Shown here: positions 13,175-24,653 of the stretch, one piece after another | Layout: each line of letters starts with the position of its first letter | Position numbering within the stretch: the first letter of the stretch is position 1 | Source: Endocalyx cinctus | Lineage: Eukaryota; Ascomycota; Sordariomycetes; Amphisphaeriales; Apiosporaceae | Assembly (NCBI GenBank): GCA_001600455.1 | Contig: BCKC01000004.1 | Span: 4,080,915-4,144,914, forward strand | Direction: 5' to 3' | Length of the DNA: 64,000 bases | Translations under genes and position numbers: made by a program | The notes under the pieces: model-generated | What the model saw: only the letters and a program-made list of their open reading frames with translations | The model's database searches: none | What the model was told of the DNA's origin: nothing

Positions 13175-14728
13175 TTTGATTTGATTTTTTATTCCTAATC
13201 AGTTCCCTTTTTTATTTTGTGTTTTATTTTTCTTTCCTTCTTTTGAAAGAGAAAAAAAGATGGGAAGAAATTTATTATTGTATCAAAAGAGAACAACAAC
13301 AAGCCAGACGAAAAAGAAAGAGTGTGTCTGTGTGTGAGAGAAAAACAAAGATTCGAAGATATTATATAATCACATGCTCACTCACACATTCATATTACAA
13401 GTACATAACCTAGAACTTGGGAAGGCGATTGATGGGCTTTCGGCAAATAAGAAAAAAAAAAATTGCAAAACATCATTATGAGAATCAGTGATTGAAAGTG
13501 ATTATGTAGATTCTTTGGTTTCGTCCTTTCTTGTCTGCCACTCTTGTTTTTTCAAAGGTTCCTTTTGGTTCCATGTCCGCTGTAATAGTACGCATATCTG
13601 CAGAAGCGGAAAACCTTGGAGGAATCAGAATGAATTTCTTATAAAATGTACATACATATAGGTACTTACTGCGATGGGAAGGGAGATATGAAGTAGAAGA
13701 TGCGTGAAGTAGTAAATAAAAACAAAGGGAAAAGGGCATGAAATATTTCTTTTGTTCCATGGTAAACACTATCATCAGTTAGGTGACCAAAGTTTTTTAT
13801 TTATTAAGTAAGTAGTGATTAGGAATAATAGAAACTTTGGACACTGAATTTCATCCATCCACCTTTCTCCTCCTTAAGACAGAAGGGATTTGGTCTAGCG
13901 TGCCTATAACCTCATTTTTTAACTGATCCCTTTGCCTTTTTTCCTCTCTCTCTCTCTTTTTCCTGCCTGACATATAAACTCGTCCAATATCCGTATTTTT
14001 CTATTCTCAACTCTCCTTTTTTTTCCCTGCCTTTTCTCTTTTATCTATAATCACGGGAAAATAGGGGTAAAAGAAGAAAAGCGATATTAAACCATACAAT
14101 CTGAATCTCCAATGCTTAACCACAAAGAAAAGTTTAGAAAACAAACATTATCTAACTCTCCGTCGAAGGCACATGCGGCTTCGAGATCAGAACGAGACAC
14201 ACATGCTACCATATAGTAAATGGAATAGAATACCGAATATCACATACCACTCTTTGGTTCACTTGCCGATATGACTCTCTTTTTTTTTCTTTCTTTTTTT
14301 TCTTGTCCGCCATCCAATCTGGTCAGTTTGAAACCTAGGTTGAATTTGGAAAGGAAGGCAGGATCTTTTTATTCTTTTGACCTCATATCGCAAAATCCGT
14401 AATCATGACGTGTCCAAGTCGTTACGACAAAGCAGTAGCTTGACGCACGTAGGATTTTATAGACTTATGATTTGTAAATGTTCTGCTCAAGATGATGTTT
14501 CTGATTAAACTTGTCATATGTCGATCGACCTGGACAGTGGCCGCGTTGAAATTTATCGGTTATCCTCGGATGAACTGAAGCCAAGGACACTGATGGGGAA
14601 AGAAATATTGAAACAACTGGCACGTCGGTACAGTTTAGGAAATACAACCTATCAAGCACCTAGTGACGGTTTTGTACCGGGCAAGCCAAAGTAAGGTCGA
14701 GCTGTGACCAAAAGAGGGGCGAGCGTCA
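13175..14728. other. Convergent 3' intergenic region
   Basis: Space between the 3' ends of the complex I gene (plus) and the PUF gene (minus). It is rich in short T/C and A/G runs (for example around 13920-14050 and 14276-14300). No frame looks coding. It must contain both polyadenylation regions, but no site can be fixed by eye. Confidence 0.55.
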
Positions 14729-17576
14729 CTATTGGTAACCTCGACCGCCATAGCGGGGGCCGGGAGGCACACGTCCAATACCACCGCCAACGCCAGGTCC
14801 AGGTCGAGTGGCAACCGCCGGGTTCGTGCAAAGCATTCCAACCCGAGATCCAAATTTGGAACCTCGGAGAGAGACCATATGCTTACGAATATGAGCGGCG
14901 ACGATCTCTCGATGCTGAGGACTTGCATGGGTCAAGATCCACTGAATCAGATAGTTTCCGTACTGGTCGCTAGCAATGTCGATGAGAGGGATGCGAGGTC
15001 GATCGACGCGTCCTTCGCAGACGCGATCCAGGTAGCGGCCTAGAAAATCAGATCCTCCGATCTTGAGACACTTCTCCACTACCTTGGAAGCATACTGGTC
15101 CATGCTGTACTCTGCAGCATAGCGGATAACATGATCGACAGCTCGGCTACGATCCTTGGGGGCACCATGTTCACAGATGTGCTGAATACACCAGTTTCCA
15201 AACTGGCCATGAGCGACGATGTCGATGTTCTGAAGGACTTCTTCGATGCAGGGGCGCTACAAATAAGATAAATATTAGTATTAGTCTGAAATCACGGTGG
15301 GGTCTTAGGGTCTAACATACCTTGTCATCCTCGAGGCAATTCTCGAAGATATTCTGAACAACAAGACTTCCAGTCTCTCCGAGTGCAACCTCATGCCACA
15401 TTCCGCGCAAGGCTTCGTTAACATATTTCATGATTTGGGGAGGAGTTGTGGTCCATCTCAACTCGAAAAGCTTCTGCCAAACGTGACAGGCGTAACGGTG
15501 AATAACAGTATCCGGAATTCTGCGAAGAAGCTCATCAACCATGACAGCCTTGTAATTTTCCGGAACCGAGTCAAACGCTTTCTGGACTACATGACATCCG
15601 AAGGGATCCATGGATAGGGTAAGGGTACATCCTCTGATCGCTTCAGCAATCTTGATGACTTGCTCCGGGGTTCCGTGTTCGAAGCATCTCTGCACCAAGA
15701 AGTTGCCAAATCGATTCACCATAAGCGGATATGCTTGGGCAACAATCGCTTCAACAATTTCGTACTTCTGTTCCGGGGTCCCCACCTTGAGTTTCTGCTG
15801 GAGGAAAATTGAAGCTTGCTGATCATTGTTGCATACAATTTTGTCCACAATGTATTTCCAGTTGCAGCTTGCATTGCGGTCAAGGAGACGGCGATAGTTT
15901 AGAGGCTCGGTAGTAGGAAGATAGGTCTGACTTTCTGCTACACCAGGCTTCATTTTATTGTTAGCAATGAGAATTGATATGGCCGTTGAAAATATTTGAA
16001 CTTACCTCAGGTTTCCATGGCGCACCACCGTCGGAGGCCGAGGTGAACTCGCTTGCCAGAGGGGACAACGGGGTTCCGATAGGCGCTGGTTGGTAACTAG
16101 AGCTGCTGTACATGCCCGGATTCACGTTATTCTGGGATGGTCCTGGCATAGGAGATCCAGATTCGTAAAGTCCGGAGTTATAATTGAATCCCCCATTGTA
16201 CCCTGGTTGGCCACCGAAGCCTGGGGGGACAAAGCGGCTGTCGTAGCGGCTGCTTCGCATTTTCCCGGCAGATTTGGAAGTCATGTCGTAGTCAGGTGTT
16301 AAACGTTCGCCACGATAAGCACCCTGAGAAGATGCATCAAAAGAGACGTTGGGGTTCGCGTAACCTGGGTTTGAACCCCTAGGAGCCCATAGATGCGAGT
16401 TGGACTGGGGTGGGTCGGTAGCCGGAAAGCCTCCGCCCATGAAGGGACCTTGCTTGTTACCCGCCCAGGGGTTACGCGAGCGATTGAAACCTGTGGCAGA
16501 CAAAGCTTCACTAGTATCGGATCTCGAATCATCGTACGCCGACCAGGTGTTACGCGTATCTCGCTCAGGCGGAAGCTGACCACCTGGGTTCATAGCTTGC
16601 ATGCCCGGAGCTCGATTAGTGTTTGGAAGGAAAGGCCCACCTGAAGGAAAGTCAGGATCGAGTGGAGAACTGCTTAACGAGTTGTCCATTCCAGAGCGTG
16701 TCTGGCGAGATTCCGCAAGCTCGTAATCCAGCCGAGTTATTTTATTGTTCGCCTGAGCCAATTCCATCCTTAGGCGGAGGACTTCGTCACTGTTAGGGTT
16801 GTCTTCGTTGGCTGTGGCGCTAGCTGGTCGGGTTGTAGGGGCCGTGGTCCCAAAGGTTTCGGTCGCAGGGGTAATAGGGACCGAGTTGCTAGAAGAATGA
16901 TGTTCGAATACAGCAGGGTAAGTAGCGTGCTCCTCGGCCTTCATAGTGTTACCCTGTCTTTGGGTTGAAGCTTGCTGCTGAGAAAGTTTAGCCAGAAGCT
17001 TGTCCATGGGGTTTGCGTCGGGAAGAACGGTAGGACCGGATGACTCATGATTAAGCTTCATCTTCTATTCTAATTAATAAAAGATTTATACTAAAGAAAA
17101 TAATACCAACGTACCTTAGGACAGCTTTGGTTGACCAAAGAAGAGGTCGAGAGAGCACTGACCGGTTTCTTCAAAGAGAAGGGACCATCCGCGTCCTGTT
17201 TATCATTGGTTAGTATTTTTTTTTAATAGTAGCAACATTAAAAGACTAGAGAGAGGAGAATAGATACATCTCAAATAAGATAAAATCATGGATAGAATAG
17301 TGTTCGTAAAAAGAAAGTAATGGATAAATTTACGGAAAGAGAGAGAGAGAGAAAAAAAAAAAAAAAAAAAAAGCGATCGGAAAGCCGCCAATTCATCAAG
17401 AGGCGGATAACGACAAAACTTACAAGTCGGAGTCGGGTACGAAGGAGGTGACTTACAGGAGCACCAACGTAATCATCTCTGCCAATCTTGACGTTCTCTT
17501 CCCCAGATGTGGGTCGGGAAGCCGGAACTGCAATTCGACGGCTCGTCGGGGAGCCGGTCGAAGGAACAGCAGACAT
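14729..17576 (-). CDS. Pumilio-family (PUF) RNA-binding protein
   Basis: Five exons are inferred on the minus strand: 17576-17457, 17195-17115, 17064-16006, 15947-15321 and 15256-14729, all joined in phase 0, giving 804 residues. The first ~430 residues are low-complexity and rich in Ser, Pro, Asn and Gly, with one short heptad-like helix (LRMELAQANNKITRLDYELA). The Pumilio homology domain spans about residues 435-760 and shows successive ~36-residue repeats, seen as NRFGNFLVQR, MDPFGCHVVQK, HRYACHVWQK, HGQFGNWCIQH, DQYASKVVEK and DQYGNYLIQW. A Gly/Arg/Pro-rich tail follows. PUF proteins bind 3'UTR motifs and repress or localise mRNAs in the cytoplasm. Several repeat triplets (C-H-Q, S-L-Q, N-W-Q) differ from classical Pum1/Puf3, so it resembles the divergent fungal class that includes S. 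pombe Mcp2; that assignment is uncertain. The exon 3-4 acceptor is preceded by a good branch site (GCTAAC). Confidence 0.9.
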
Positions 17577-19761
17577 GATGATTTGATTCTTTTCAGGTAT
17601 CCTTCTGGCCAAACAATGTGATGGTAACTAGAAGAGCCAATGAAGTAGCTGACAAGATGGTAATTCAATTGGGTTATGTATTTCCTAGAAACAAAAGTCC
17701 CAGATGACAGAAATGCTTCATGAATAGCCACAATTTAGATGGTAATTACAGTTTGATGAAAAAGAGGGTGGGGGTGATTTGATGAGATATGAAGGGGGAA
17801 AAAAAAGAGAGAAGTAAGAAGAGAAATTATAAGATTAAGAAAGGAAAAAAAAAAAAAGGTTTTTCGAGGTACAATCAGAGTAGACTGAGCTTGTGTACCA
17901 AGTATCAACAAGATCCAGGTGCAAGCTGTGTAGATTCTGACAAGTACCAAATATGAAGAATGGAAGGAACTTGATAGATCTACTTAATACATAAGTAGAA
18001 TATTGTTGGTCGTACGTATAATGTAAAAGAAAGTTGAAGTAAGGAAAGGATGGTGGATGATGGATAGTAAATGGTAAATGGTGGATGTTGGATGGTGGAT
18101 GGTAGGAATCACCTAGTAAAGTAGTAATGGGTGGGGAGTAGTGGAGGTGAAAACGAAATATCGGCGAAAATTTAACTGATCGATTAGAAACTTCAAGTAA
18201 TTATGGATTCGTGGGATTTCCTGAGCGTAGTTGGAAGGTACATCTGACCTTGCTGGTTTGGCGTGTTGCTATATGAGTATACAACGAGTGTATAAATGTG
18301 GCGTGGGTGATATAGGGGGGGCAATTTTGGTGTAGATCCAGGAAAACACAAATACTTGCACCTAAGTGAGAATCTTGAAAGATTCACGATATTAGTAGGT
18401 AAGCAGGTAAGTTAAAATATCCATGGATAAGACATAAAGGAAATATAAAGTAACGTGCTGTGAGTATGGGAGTGACTATGGATAATGATGTTAAAGATAG
18501 TTGAACTGAATACCTAGGTAGGTATAAAAGAACGGTGGTAACAATAGTAAGGTTGGACTTCATGTGAAAGGAACGCAAGAACGTATAAATGAACAATACA
18601 GCGTTGTATGAATTGAACCTCTTTAATATATACCTAGGTACCTAGGGTATGGTTATCAGTTACTTTACATCCAATATTTAGGTATTATTATATTTATTTA
18701 TTTCGCTTTACTCAATACACGCCTTCCGTACTGACCTGAAGCTGAGTAAAGAAAGGCAAGAACTTATGAGTACCTGAGTACCGACTTCCTTTCTGAGTAC
18801 ATAGCTTCCAGTATCCATGGATACAGAAACCACTTGCAGTGTTTTCTACCTATCTCTAGTAATTAATACTAACTACCTATGTAGGTTAACGATCTGAGTC
18901 CACGGGTATTCTACCAGGTACTGACCTACCCGTCTAGGTATATATCTTTGGGTATAGTAACTCAAAAGTTTCAGGATAGATCATCTTCTTATTAATATCC
19001 TTTCTGGTATGGATTTGTTTCCTGATTTTAGATGCAATATCTAGGTGACATCATGAGATTCCGAAATGTTGGGTTTGGTAGCCACATGGAAGATCAGAGG
19101 TTGTACAGGTAGATTATTCTGTTATTCATGACGATATCGTAACTAAAAGCAACTGACGAGGAAACTTAAACTCTTAATATATGAACCTACTAACCTGACC
19201 AATGAATCAAAGGCAATATGTATATCTAATTCTGTATACCATGCAGTGAAACCATAGAAACAGCTTAGCTTGTCAATAAAATGGACATATCACACCATAC
19301 CACGATGTTGGTAGAATCACAAGGGTTCAACGTAGCATAACGAACTGTGCCTACGAATATAAAGACTAAATATGGATATATGATAGACACAGGTCAGGAA
19401 TACTCTTCATACACTGTATGGGAGCTGTCAATAATCATGACTATGACGACCGTCAGCTCATTTTTCAGACTGTAGTTAAATAAGCACACAGGAGACACCC
19501 CTAGGTCTGCATAAAAACTCGCTAGCCTCTCATAAAGTTCCCAATGAAACATAAAGGAACAGGGCTTTGGGGCCAAGGGAGCGATATGATATACAAAGTT
19601 CACCCCTACGAAAGGATAAGATGGGATGAAGTAACAAGTCTTACTGAAGCCAGACTTCTTGTGTTCCTTCAGTTGAAATAGGTGGATTTTTTTTCTTCTT
19701 GTATTTTCATATATTGTTCTATGGTATGGTACATATAGACATAGTTGTTGTACACTTAATC
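17577..19761. other. Intergenic / long PUF 5' leader region
   Basis: About 2.2 kb upstream of the PUF start and downstream of the mS33 stop. It is AT-rich, with a degenerate GGAT/GGTGGAT repeat around 18049-18110 and several TACCTAGGTA-type palindromes (18511-18520, 18631-18640 and a partial one near 18933). No frame has protein-like composition. PUF genes often have long regulatory leaders, so part of this may be transcribed; that is inference. Confidence 0.5.
18049..18110. repeat. Degenerate GGTGGAT/GGAT microsatellite
   Basis: An imperfect tandem array of GGATGGTGGATGATGGAT-like units lies upstream of the PUF gene. It is visible directly and has no coding role in any frame. Confidence 0.7.
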
Positions 19762-20281
19762 TTATTTCTTCTTCAAACCTACTCGGGTTGTCAGTTGAAG
19801 CTTAGAAGGTAGAGTGAGCATGGATATCGAAAATACTTACCTTTAGCTTCTGGAGGACCCCTCTGCTTCTTTGGCGCATTCTTTCCACGTGCTTTAAGTC
19901 TATACGATATATATGTTAGAACCACGTGCGCTTCGACAGAACGGAGAAATGATGAAACTTGCCCTTCCAAATGATCTGCACGATATATGTCGGCAACATT
20001 TATGGTTTCCAATCCGAGTGGCTTGAACAAGTTTTGTAAATCTCTTACGGTGGGAGTTATCGGTGGGTAGTATTTTATTAGTTGATGTCCTTTTAATCTT
20101 TGTCGGAGAATCTTGTTGCCCATTCGTATACCATCGGGATTGTAGGTGGTCGCGTAGATTTGACATTGGACCTGTAAATTGCTTGTTAGCTCTAATGCGG
20201 CCACTGAGTGGAACACAAATTCTTAAAGTTGGTACAAACCTTCATAAGGTCAAGAAGCCTCGAGCGAGGTACGGCCGTCAT
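19762..20281 (-). CDS. RSM27: Mitochondrial small ribosomal subunit protein mS33 (Rsm27)
   Basis: Four exons are inferred: 20281-20240, 20171-19963, 19899-19841 and 19778-19762, coding for 108 residues, close to yeast Rsm27. The start MTAVPRSRLLDLMK matches the family, exon 2 carries the conserved YNPDGIRMGNKILRQRLKG, and exons 3-4 give LKARGKNAPKKQRGPPEAKG followed by LKKK, the basic tail. The protein is a structural part of the mitoribosome small subunit. The intron between exons 2 and 3 (19962-19900, 63 nt) begins with GCAAGT, a GC-AG intron; because it is a multiple of three and stop-free, unspliced mRNA would encode 21 extra residues. The last exon is only 17 nt. The gene is divergent from RNase III, with 548 bp between the two starts. 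Confidence 0.9.
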
Positions 20282-20829
20282 GTTGAGTGATGCGAGAGCT
20301 TAAGAATTGTATGCTCTCGTCAATTATCTAAGTGTCTTGCGACAATGGAAAATGCTGATGTCAAATTAAAATGGGTACCGTTGCAGAAAGTATGTCGGAA
20401 AAAGTAATTGCCGTTCTGTCCCTGCTCTTTAGGGATGAATTCTATGGAGTACTCAGATATTCTTTGAATACCGTCTTAACGAGGTGATCCTTTAAAAGGA
20501 AATTCACTATAAACAATTCAACAACTTTTTACATTGAATACCTACCTACTTATGCTCATTGTCAATTGAATCTGCAGTGTATTATCCTGAGGTCTTAAGT
20601 TGAAAGAGAATAGGATTCGTCATATGACAGTGTCAATACTTAGGTACTATAATAACTGTAAATGCAGCAATTAAGATGGGCTCTCTATTGTAGACAACGT
20701 CTTATCTGTTTAATGCAATATTAGTTATTTGCGATAGGTACATACCCAATTTTTTTTTATTAAAAAAAAAAAAAACCGTATGCTGTTTTTAGAAATAGTT
20801 TATCTCCGTCATGCCTTCATGTCACCCAA
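20282..20829. promoter_or_regulatory. Divergent promoter region between mS33 and RNase III
   Basis: A 548-bp spacer must carry both promoters. It includes a T9/A14 inverted poly(T)-poly(A) block at 20750-20775, about 55 bp before the RNase III start, which may act as a nucleosome-poor element; that role is inference from yeast promoters. No specific factor site is claimed. Confidence 0.45.
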
Positions 20830-22096
20830 ATGAACATCGATATGTCTAATAAACGACCCTTCACGGAGATTTCCGCGGAAAGGTCGAGTAGATTATCTCA
20901 GCTTCTGCAAGATGCAGACCAGCTACTAAAGGCCGCGCAAGCTCTGAAAGACGAGCTGCTAAATTGTACACAAACCACCACATCAGACGCCGAGCTGCTA
21001 GCAGTCTTAAAGCACCATAATGAGAAGATAACCCCTACATCCCGCGCATTGAAGGAACAGGAGGTAAATATTCCCATGCATGGATTCTTTCAAATAAGGA
21101 GTATTATTTACAGCTTTTTTTTATTAGGTAAAGTACTCCATCGGCGATGAAGAGCCACGGCAGAAGATTCGGAAAGCGGACTGTTCACCTGATCAGTCCC
21201 ACAAGTTGGTTTCGGGCATAAGCGTTCCTTCGCCTGTTTCCCTGAAACGATGGACACCGGAGGATATACCCAAGCCCGACGAACTACCGAAGCTTCCGCC
21301 GATCATGGATCCCGTCCTCGAGAAAGCTGCGCTTACCCACCTCGGTTCAGGCTCCCACTCACCGGAGCAACGCAGCAACGAGCGACTTGAGTGGATAGGA
21401 GACGCGTATTTGGAGCTGATTTCTACGGTTTTGATCTATCAGACCTTCCCAAACCTCCCTGCCGGTAGATGCACCCAGCTTCGGGAGAGACTCATCAAAA
21501 ATAAGACCTTGGGCGAATTTACCGTTAAATACGGCATAGACGAGCGAACTGAGCTACCTATAGAGTTCGCATTAGACCCCAATCGCCTTCAAAATGGATC
21601 CTCAGCGTCCGCTGATAGGAGAGAGAAGGTCCTTGGTGACATATTTGAGTCGTATACCGGAGCTGCAATCCTAGGAGACCCGGACGGACTCCAGCGGGTC
21701 GCGTCTTGGCTGAAGAGTATTTGGAGCACCAATCTAGCGCAAGAAATTCAACGAGAATCCGGGGCAAACAACAATCACGACGACAATAACAACAACAATA
21801 ACAATAATGGACAGGAGCTCCACCCCAAAGTGAAGTTAAGAATAGAGATTGGCACCAAGGGAGTTGAAATTAATTACAAAAACGCCCGCGAACCGAAAAA
21901 AGACAAACATTCAGGACTACCTCTGTTCGTAATCGGGGCCTACTATTCGGGGTTGGGGGAGACGGACCGACTCTTAGGCGTCGGTACTGCCTTGTCTAAA
22001 AAAGAAGCCGGAGCCATTGCGGCGACTAGGGCCTTAGAGAATAAGACATTGATCAGAGAATTACAGAAGAAGAGGGATGACTACCGCCCTAAGTAG
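20830..22096 (+). CDS. RNT1: Ribonuclease III (Rnt1-type)
   Basis: Two exons, 20830-21063 and 21128-22096, separated by a 64-nt intron (GTAAAT...ATTAG), encode 400 residues. The RNase III signature is NERLEWIGDAYLE with acidic residues near 163, 166 and 170; the second catalytic pair lies in DIFESYTGA near 249 and 252. Those match the metal-binding Glu/Asp set of class I RNase III. A double-stranded RNA-binding domain follows at about residues 310-400, ending GVGTALSKKEAGAIAATRALE. Between the two domains is an Asn-rich stretch encoded by an AAC/AAT microsatellite (21768-21810). Fungal Rnt1 proteins process pre-rRNA 3' ends, snRNAs and snoRNAs in the nucleus. A second in-frame ATG four codons downstream (MSNKRPF) could be the start. 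It is not Dicer: there is one RNase III domain and no helicase or PAZ. Confidence 0.92.
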
Positions 22097-22392
22097 ACGA
22101 GTACTTAGTTAAGCGAATATCTTACTTCTATGTATTACGTATAATCCACGTACCTGTTATGCACGTGTCTTGTACCCTCTTGTGGATGTTTCATGATTCA
22201 TGACTGTAGTGTATTATGTATAAGCTGTGGAACGGTAAGAATCCAATGGCTCCGTAGACCGTTTACTGTCACGGGATATCTAGCCTGCCAACGTGCTAAC
22301 AGAGACAACCTTGAAATATTCATACTAAAACGGCGAAATAACTTTACGTTCTAGGTTAGTAGAGAGTAATCCCATCGTCTTCACGTGTTCAG
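22097..22392. other. Short intergenic stretch
   Basis: About 300 bp between the RNase III stop and a possible small ORF. It is AT-rich with no recognised feature and probably includes the RNase III 3'UTR. Confidence 0.4.
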
Positions 22393-22605
22393 ATGCCTGA
22401 TCCGAGGATACCTAGTAATCCATGGAGAGATTGGACTTATTGGAGCGATTTCCCCCCCACTCTACAAGGGGATACCAGGGGTTTTAAGGCGGGTCCCCCT
22501 GTAAAGCCGACAAGTGGTAGCGTACCAGTCGCCCAACAGGGGACTTCAGTGGAGAGATTGACAGCAAAGATAGCCAAGTCTGAACCAAATTCCCCTAGAT
22601 TTTAA
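22393..22605 (+). CDS. Candidate small protein, unrecognised
   Basis: A 70-residue frame beginning MPDPRIPSNPWRDWTYWSDF. Its composition is protein-like and unlike that of neighbouring chance frames: a Trp/Pro-rich start, then a Gly/Pro/Ser-rich tail ending SEPNSPRF. I do not recognise the family. The ATG is directly preceded by TTCAG, so it could also be the second exon of a spliced gene whose first exon lies in the preceding 300 bp; no convincing donor was found. There is no signal peptide or membrane segment. Confidence 0.4.
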   Translation: MPDPRIPSNPWRDWTYWSDFPPTLQGDTRGFKAGPPVKPTSGSVPVAQQGTSVERLTAKIAKSEPNSPRF

Positions 22606-23378
22606 TGACTTTAGATGATTTTAATTATTCAATTGATTACTTGAATAGATCCTTAACTTACCAAGTACCAAGTACACCAAATAACCCCCCAAACCATTGC
22701 GCCGAGGCATAAATCAAGGTAATCTATCTAAACGTCGTTAGTAGATGTTTAGTGACGAAGATAATAACCAACGCCGAGGATGATTCGGGATTTGTTGTTA
22801 TTGTTGTTGTAATAGCTAATTGAGATAATCTTTTTTTTTTGTCCTTTACTTTTGGTTCCATATCACGTCGTTCAATTTGATGTAGTTTCTTTAAATTTAA
22901 ATTTATTTTTATTTTTATTCTATTTTTTCCCTTTATTAATTATTTTATTCTTTTTTTTTTTTGCATTCATTATTTTGTAAAATTATCTAATTGATCTGAT
23001 TAATGACCTCGTTTACCGTGTACCTTACACTACTACCTACGACGTATATTGCACAGCAGCTATCCTTCCGAGCCGAGACAGTTGGTGGATTGTGAGAAAC
23101 CTGTTCCTGAAATAGACGAGAAGGCTGACCTGAAATTTCTGGGGGAAGAAAGTTCAGCTTCTGCAAGACAACCTTTTTAAGGAGAAATATTTCCGGCAAA
23201 AGCTACTCCGTACTGACGACCTCAATCTCTTACATATAATAATAATATACCCAGCTATACCTACCTACCCTTGGATAGTTTACATCATAAAGAAAGAGTT
23301 AGGAATAGAACGAGAAATAGGGAGCAAAATAAAAAAGAAAATAATCTTACGTATTTATTACCAAATGCAAAGTTCAAG
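22606..23378. other. AT-rich intergenic region
   Basis: About 770 bp with long T-rich runs (22830-22980) and no supportable gene. Its last part is the promoter and leader of the acyl-CoA-binding protein gene. Confidence 0.5.
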
Positions 23379-24653
23379 ATGGCGGATTCAGTTGGTACGT
23401 TGTTTTCCCATTTCACTTGTTCCTCCCTTTTATCCGCGCCCTGCGTGCCGAGGCAAGAGGGATGGGGAATTTTTGGGTTACCATTTGGTTGCTTCGACGA
23501 TCAAAACCCAGACAACCTCACGCAAATATTAGCCGAGTCGCGAGAAAAGAGGAAGTGGGGAGGAGAAACCGCTAACAGTAAACGTTCAAACGTCTAGACC
23601 GCGTATTCGTACACGCGCTCAATACGGTGAAGAAGATACCGAAGACGGGAGCGTCGCGACCACCGGCGCCGGAGCGGCTGCGCCTGTATGGACTCTACAA
23701 GCAAGCGATGGAGGGCGACGTGGACGGCGTGATGGAAAGACCCCGGAGCGGCGACCTCCACGACGACGCCGAGCTCCAGCGCGAGCGCGACAAGTGGGAT
23801 GCCTGGAATGTGCAGAGCGGCCTGAGCCGGACCGAGGCTAAGAGGAGGTATATCGAAGCTTTAATCGAGATCATGCATCGCTACGCGACCACGCCGTGAG
23901 TTTATACCAACCTGTTTGAGTGGGGGAGGGGTGAAGAAAGGCCGATAGGGGAAAAAAAAAAAAGAGAGCTAACGAGTTATAAAACATTGGTACAGAGACG
24001 CCCGAGCACTCGTAGACGAACTCGAGTTCGTCTGGAACCAGATCAAGAACAACAGCCCCTCGTCCTCGAATTCCTCCCCGTCCAAAGACCCCCCGGGCAT
24101 ACTATCCTCCTCGCTCTCCCGACGCGAACGGCAGGAACACACGACGACGGTAACCTCCCCGACGGCGGCAACGGCGTCGGCTCGACGGTTTCAGCAGCCC
24201 ATGAGCGGCACCGAAGGGCCGATGAGGGTACTCAGCCCCATGAGCGAGGACGACGCGGCCGAGCAGGAATACCGCAACTCGCAGCCGCGGGGCGCCTACT
24301 CCTCCGCCGAGGACGAGGAGGACGAGGACGAGAACGAGAAATACGTTAAAAAGGGGGACAGGTGGTCGAGGAAGGTGGAGCGGGCGCTCGTGCGCTTGTC
24401 GGCCGAGATAGCCGCTTTGAGAGAACAGATCACGACGGGTCGCGAGTGGAAGTCGAAGAGGGAGAAGACCCTCTACGCCCGAATGGGCTGGGTATTTTGG
24501 CTCGTGACGAAACATTTCGTTGTTGATGTCTTCGTTCTCTGCGTCATATTACTGTGGATGCGCAAGAGGAAAGATAGGAGGCTGGAAGACCAGGTTCGCG
24601 CCATGCTCTCTCTCGGAAGAGAATACGTCAGAAAGATTCTACCATCCCGATGA
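23379..24653 (+). CDS. ATG37: Acyl-CoA-binding membrane protein (Atg37/ACBD5 type)
   Basis: Three exons are inferred: 23379-23394, 23598-23895 and 23996-24653, giving 323 residues. The start MADSV is only 16 nt long; the junction creates DRVFVHALNTVKKIP. Residues ~6-110 are an acyl-CoA-binding domain, with the family marks LYGLYKQAMEGDV, RPRSG and ERDKWDAWN. A long Ser-rich and Asp/Glu-rich middle follows (a poly-acidic EDEEDEDENE run), then a helical segment (RWSRKVERALVRLSAEIAALREQI) and one membrane span at about residues 269-293 with a basic flank MRKRKDRR. This layout (N-terminal ACBP domain, coiled coil, C-terminal tail anchor) is that of peroxisomal ACBD5 and fungal Atg37, which bind acyl-CoA at the peroxisome membrane and take part in pexophagy and organelle contacts. 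Membrane location is inferred from the architecture. Confidence 0.88.
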
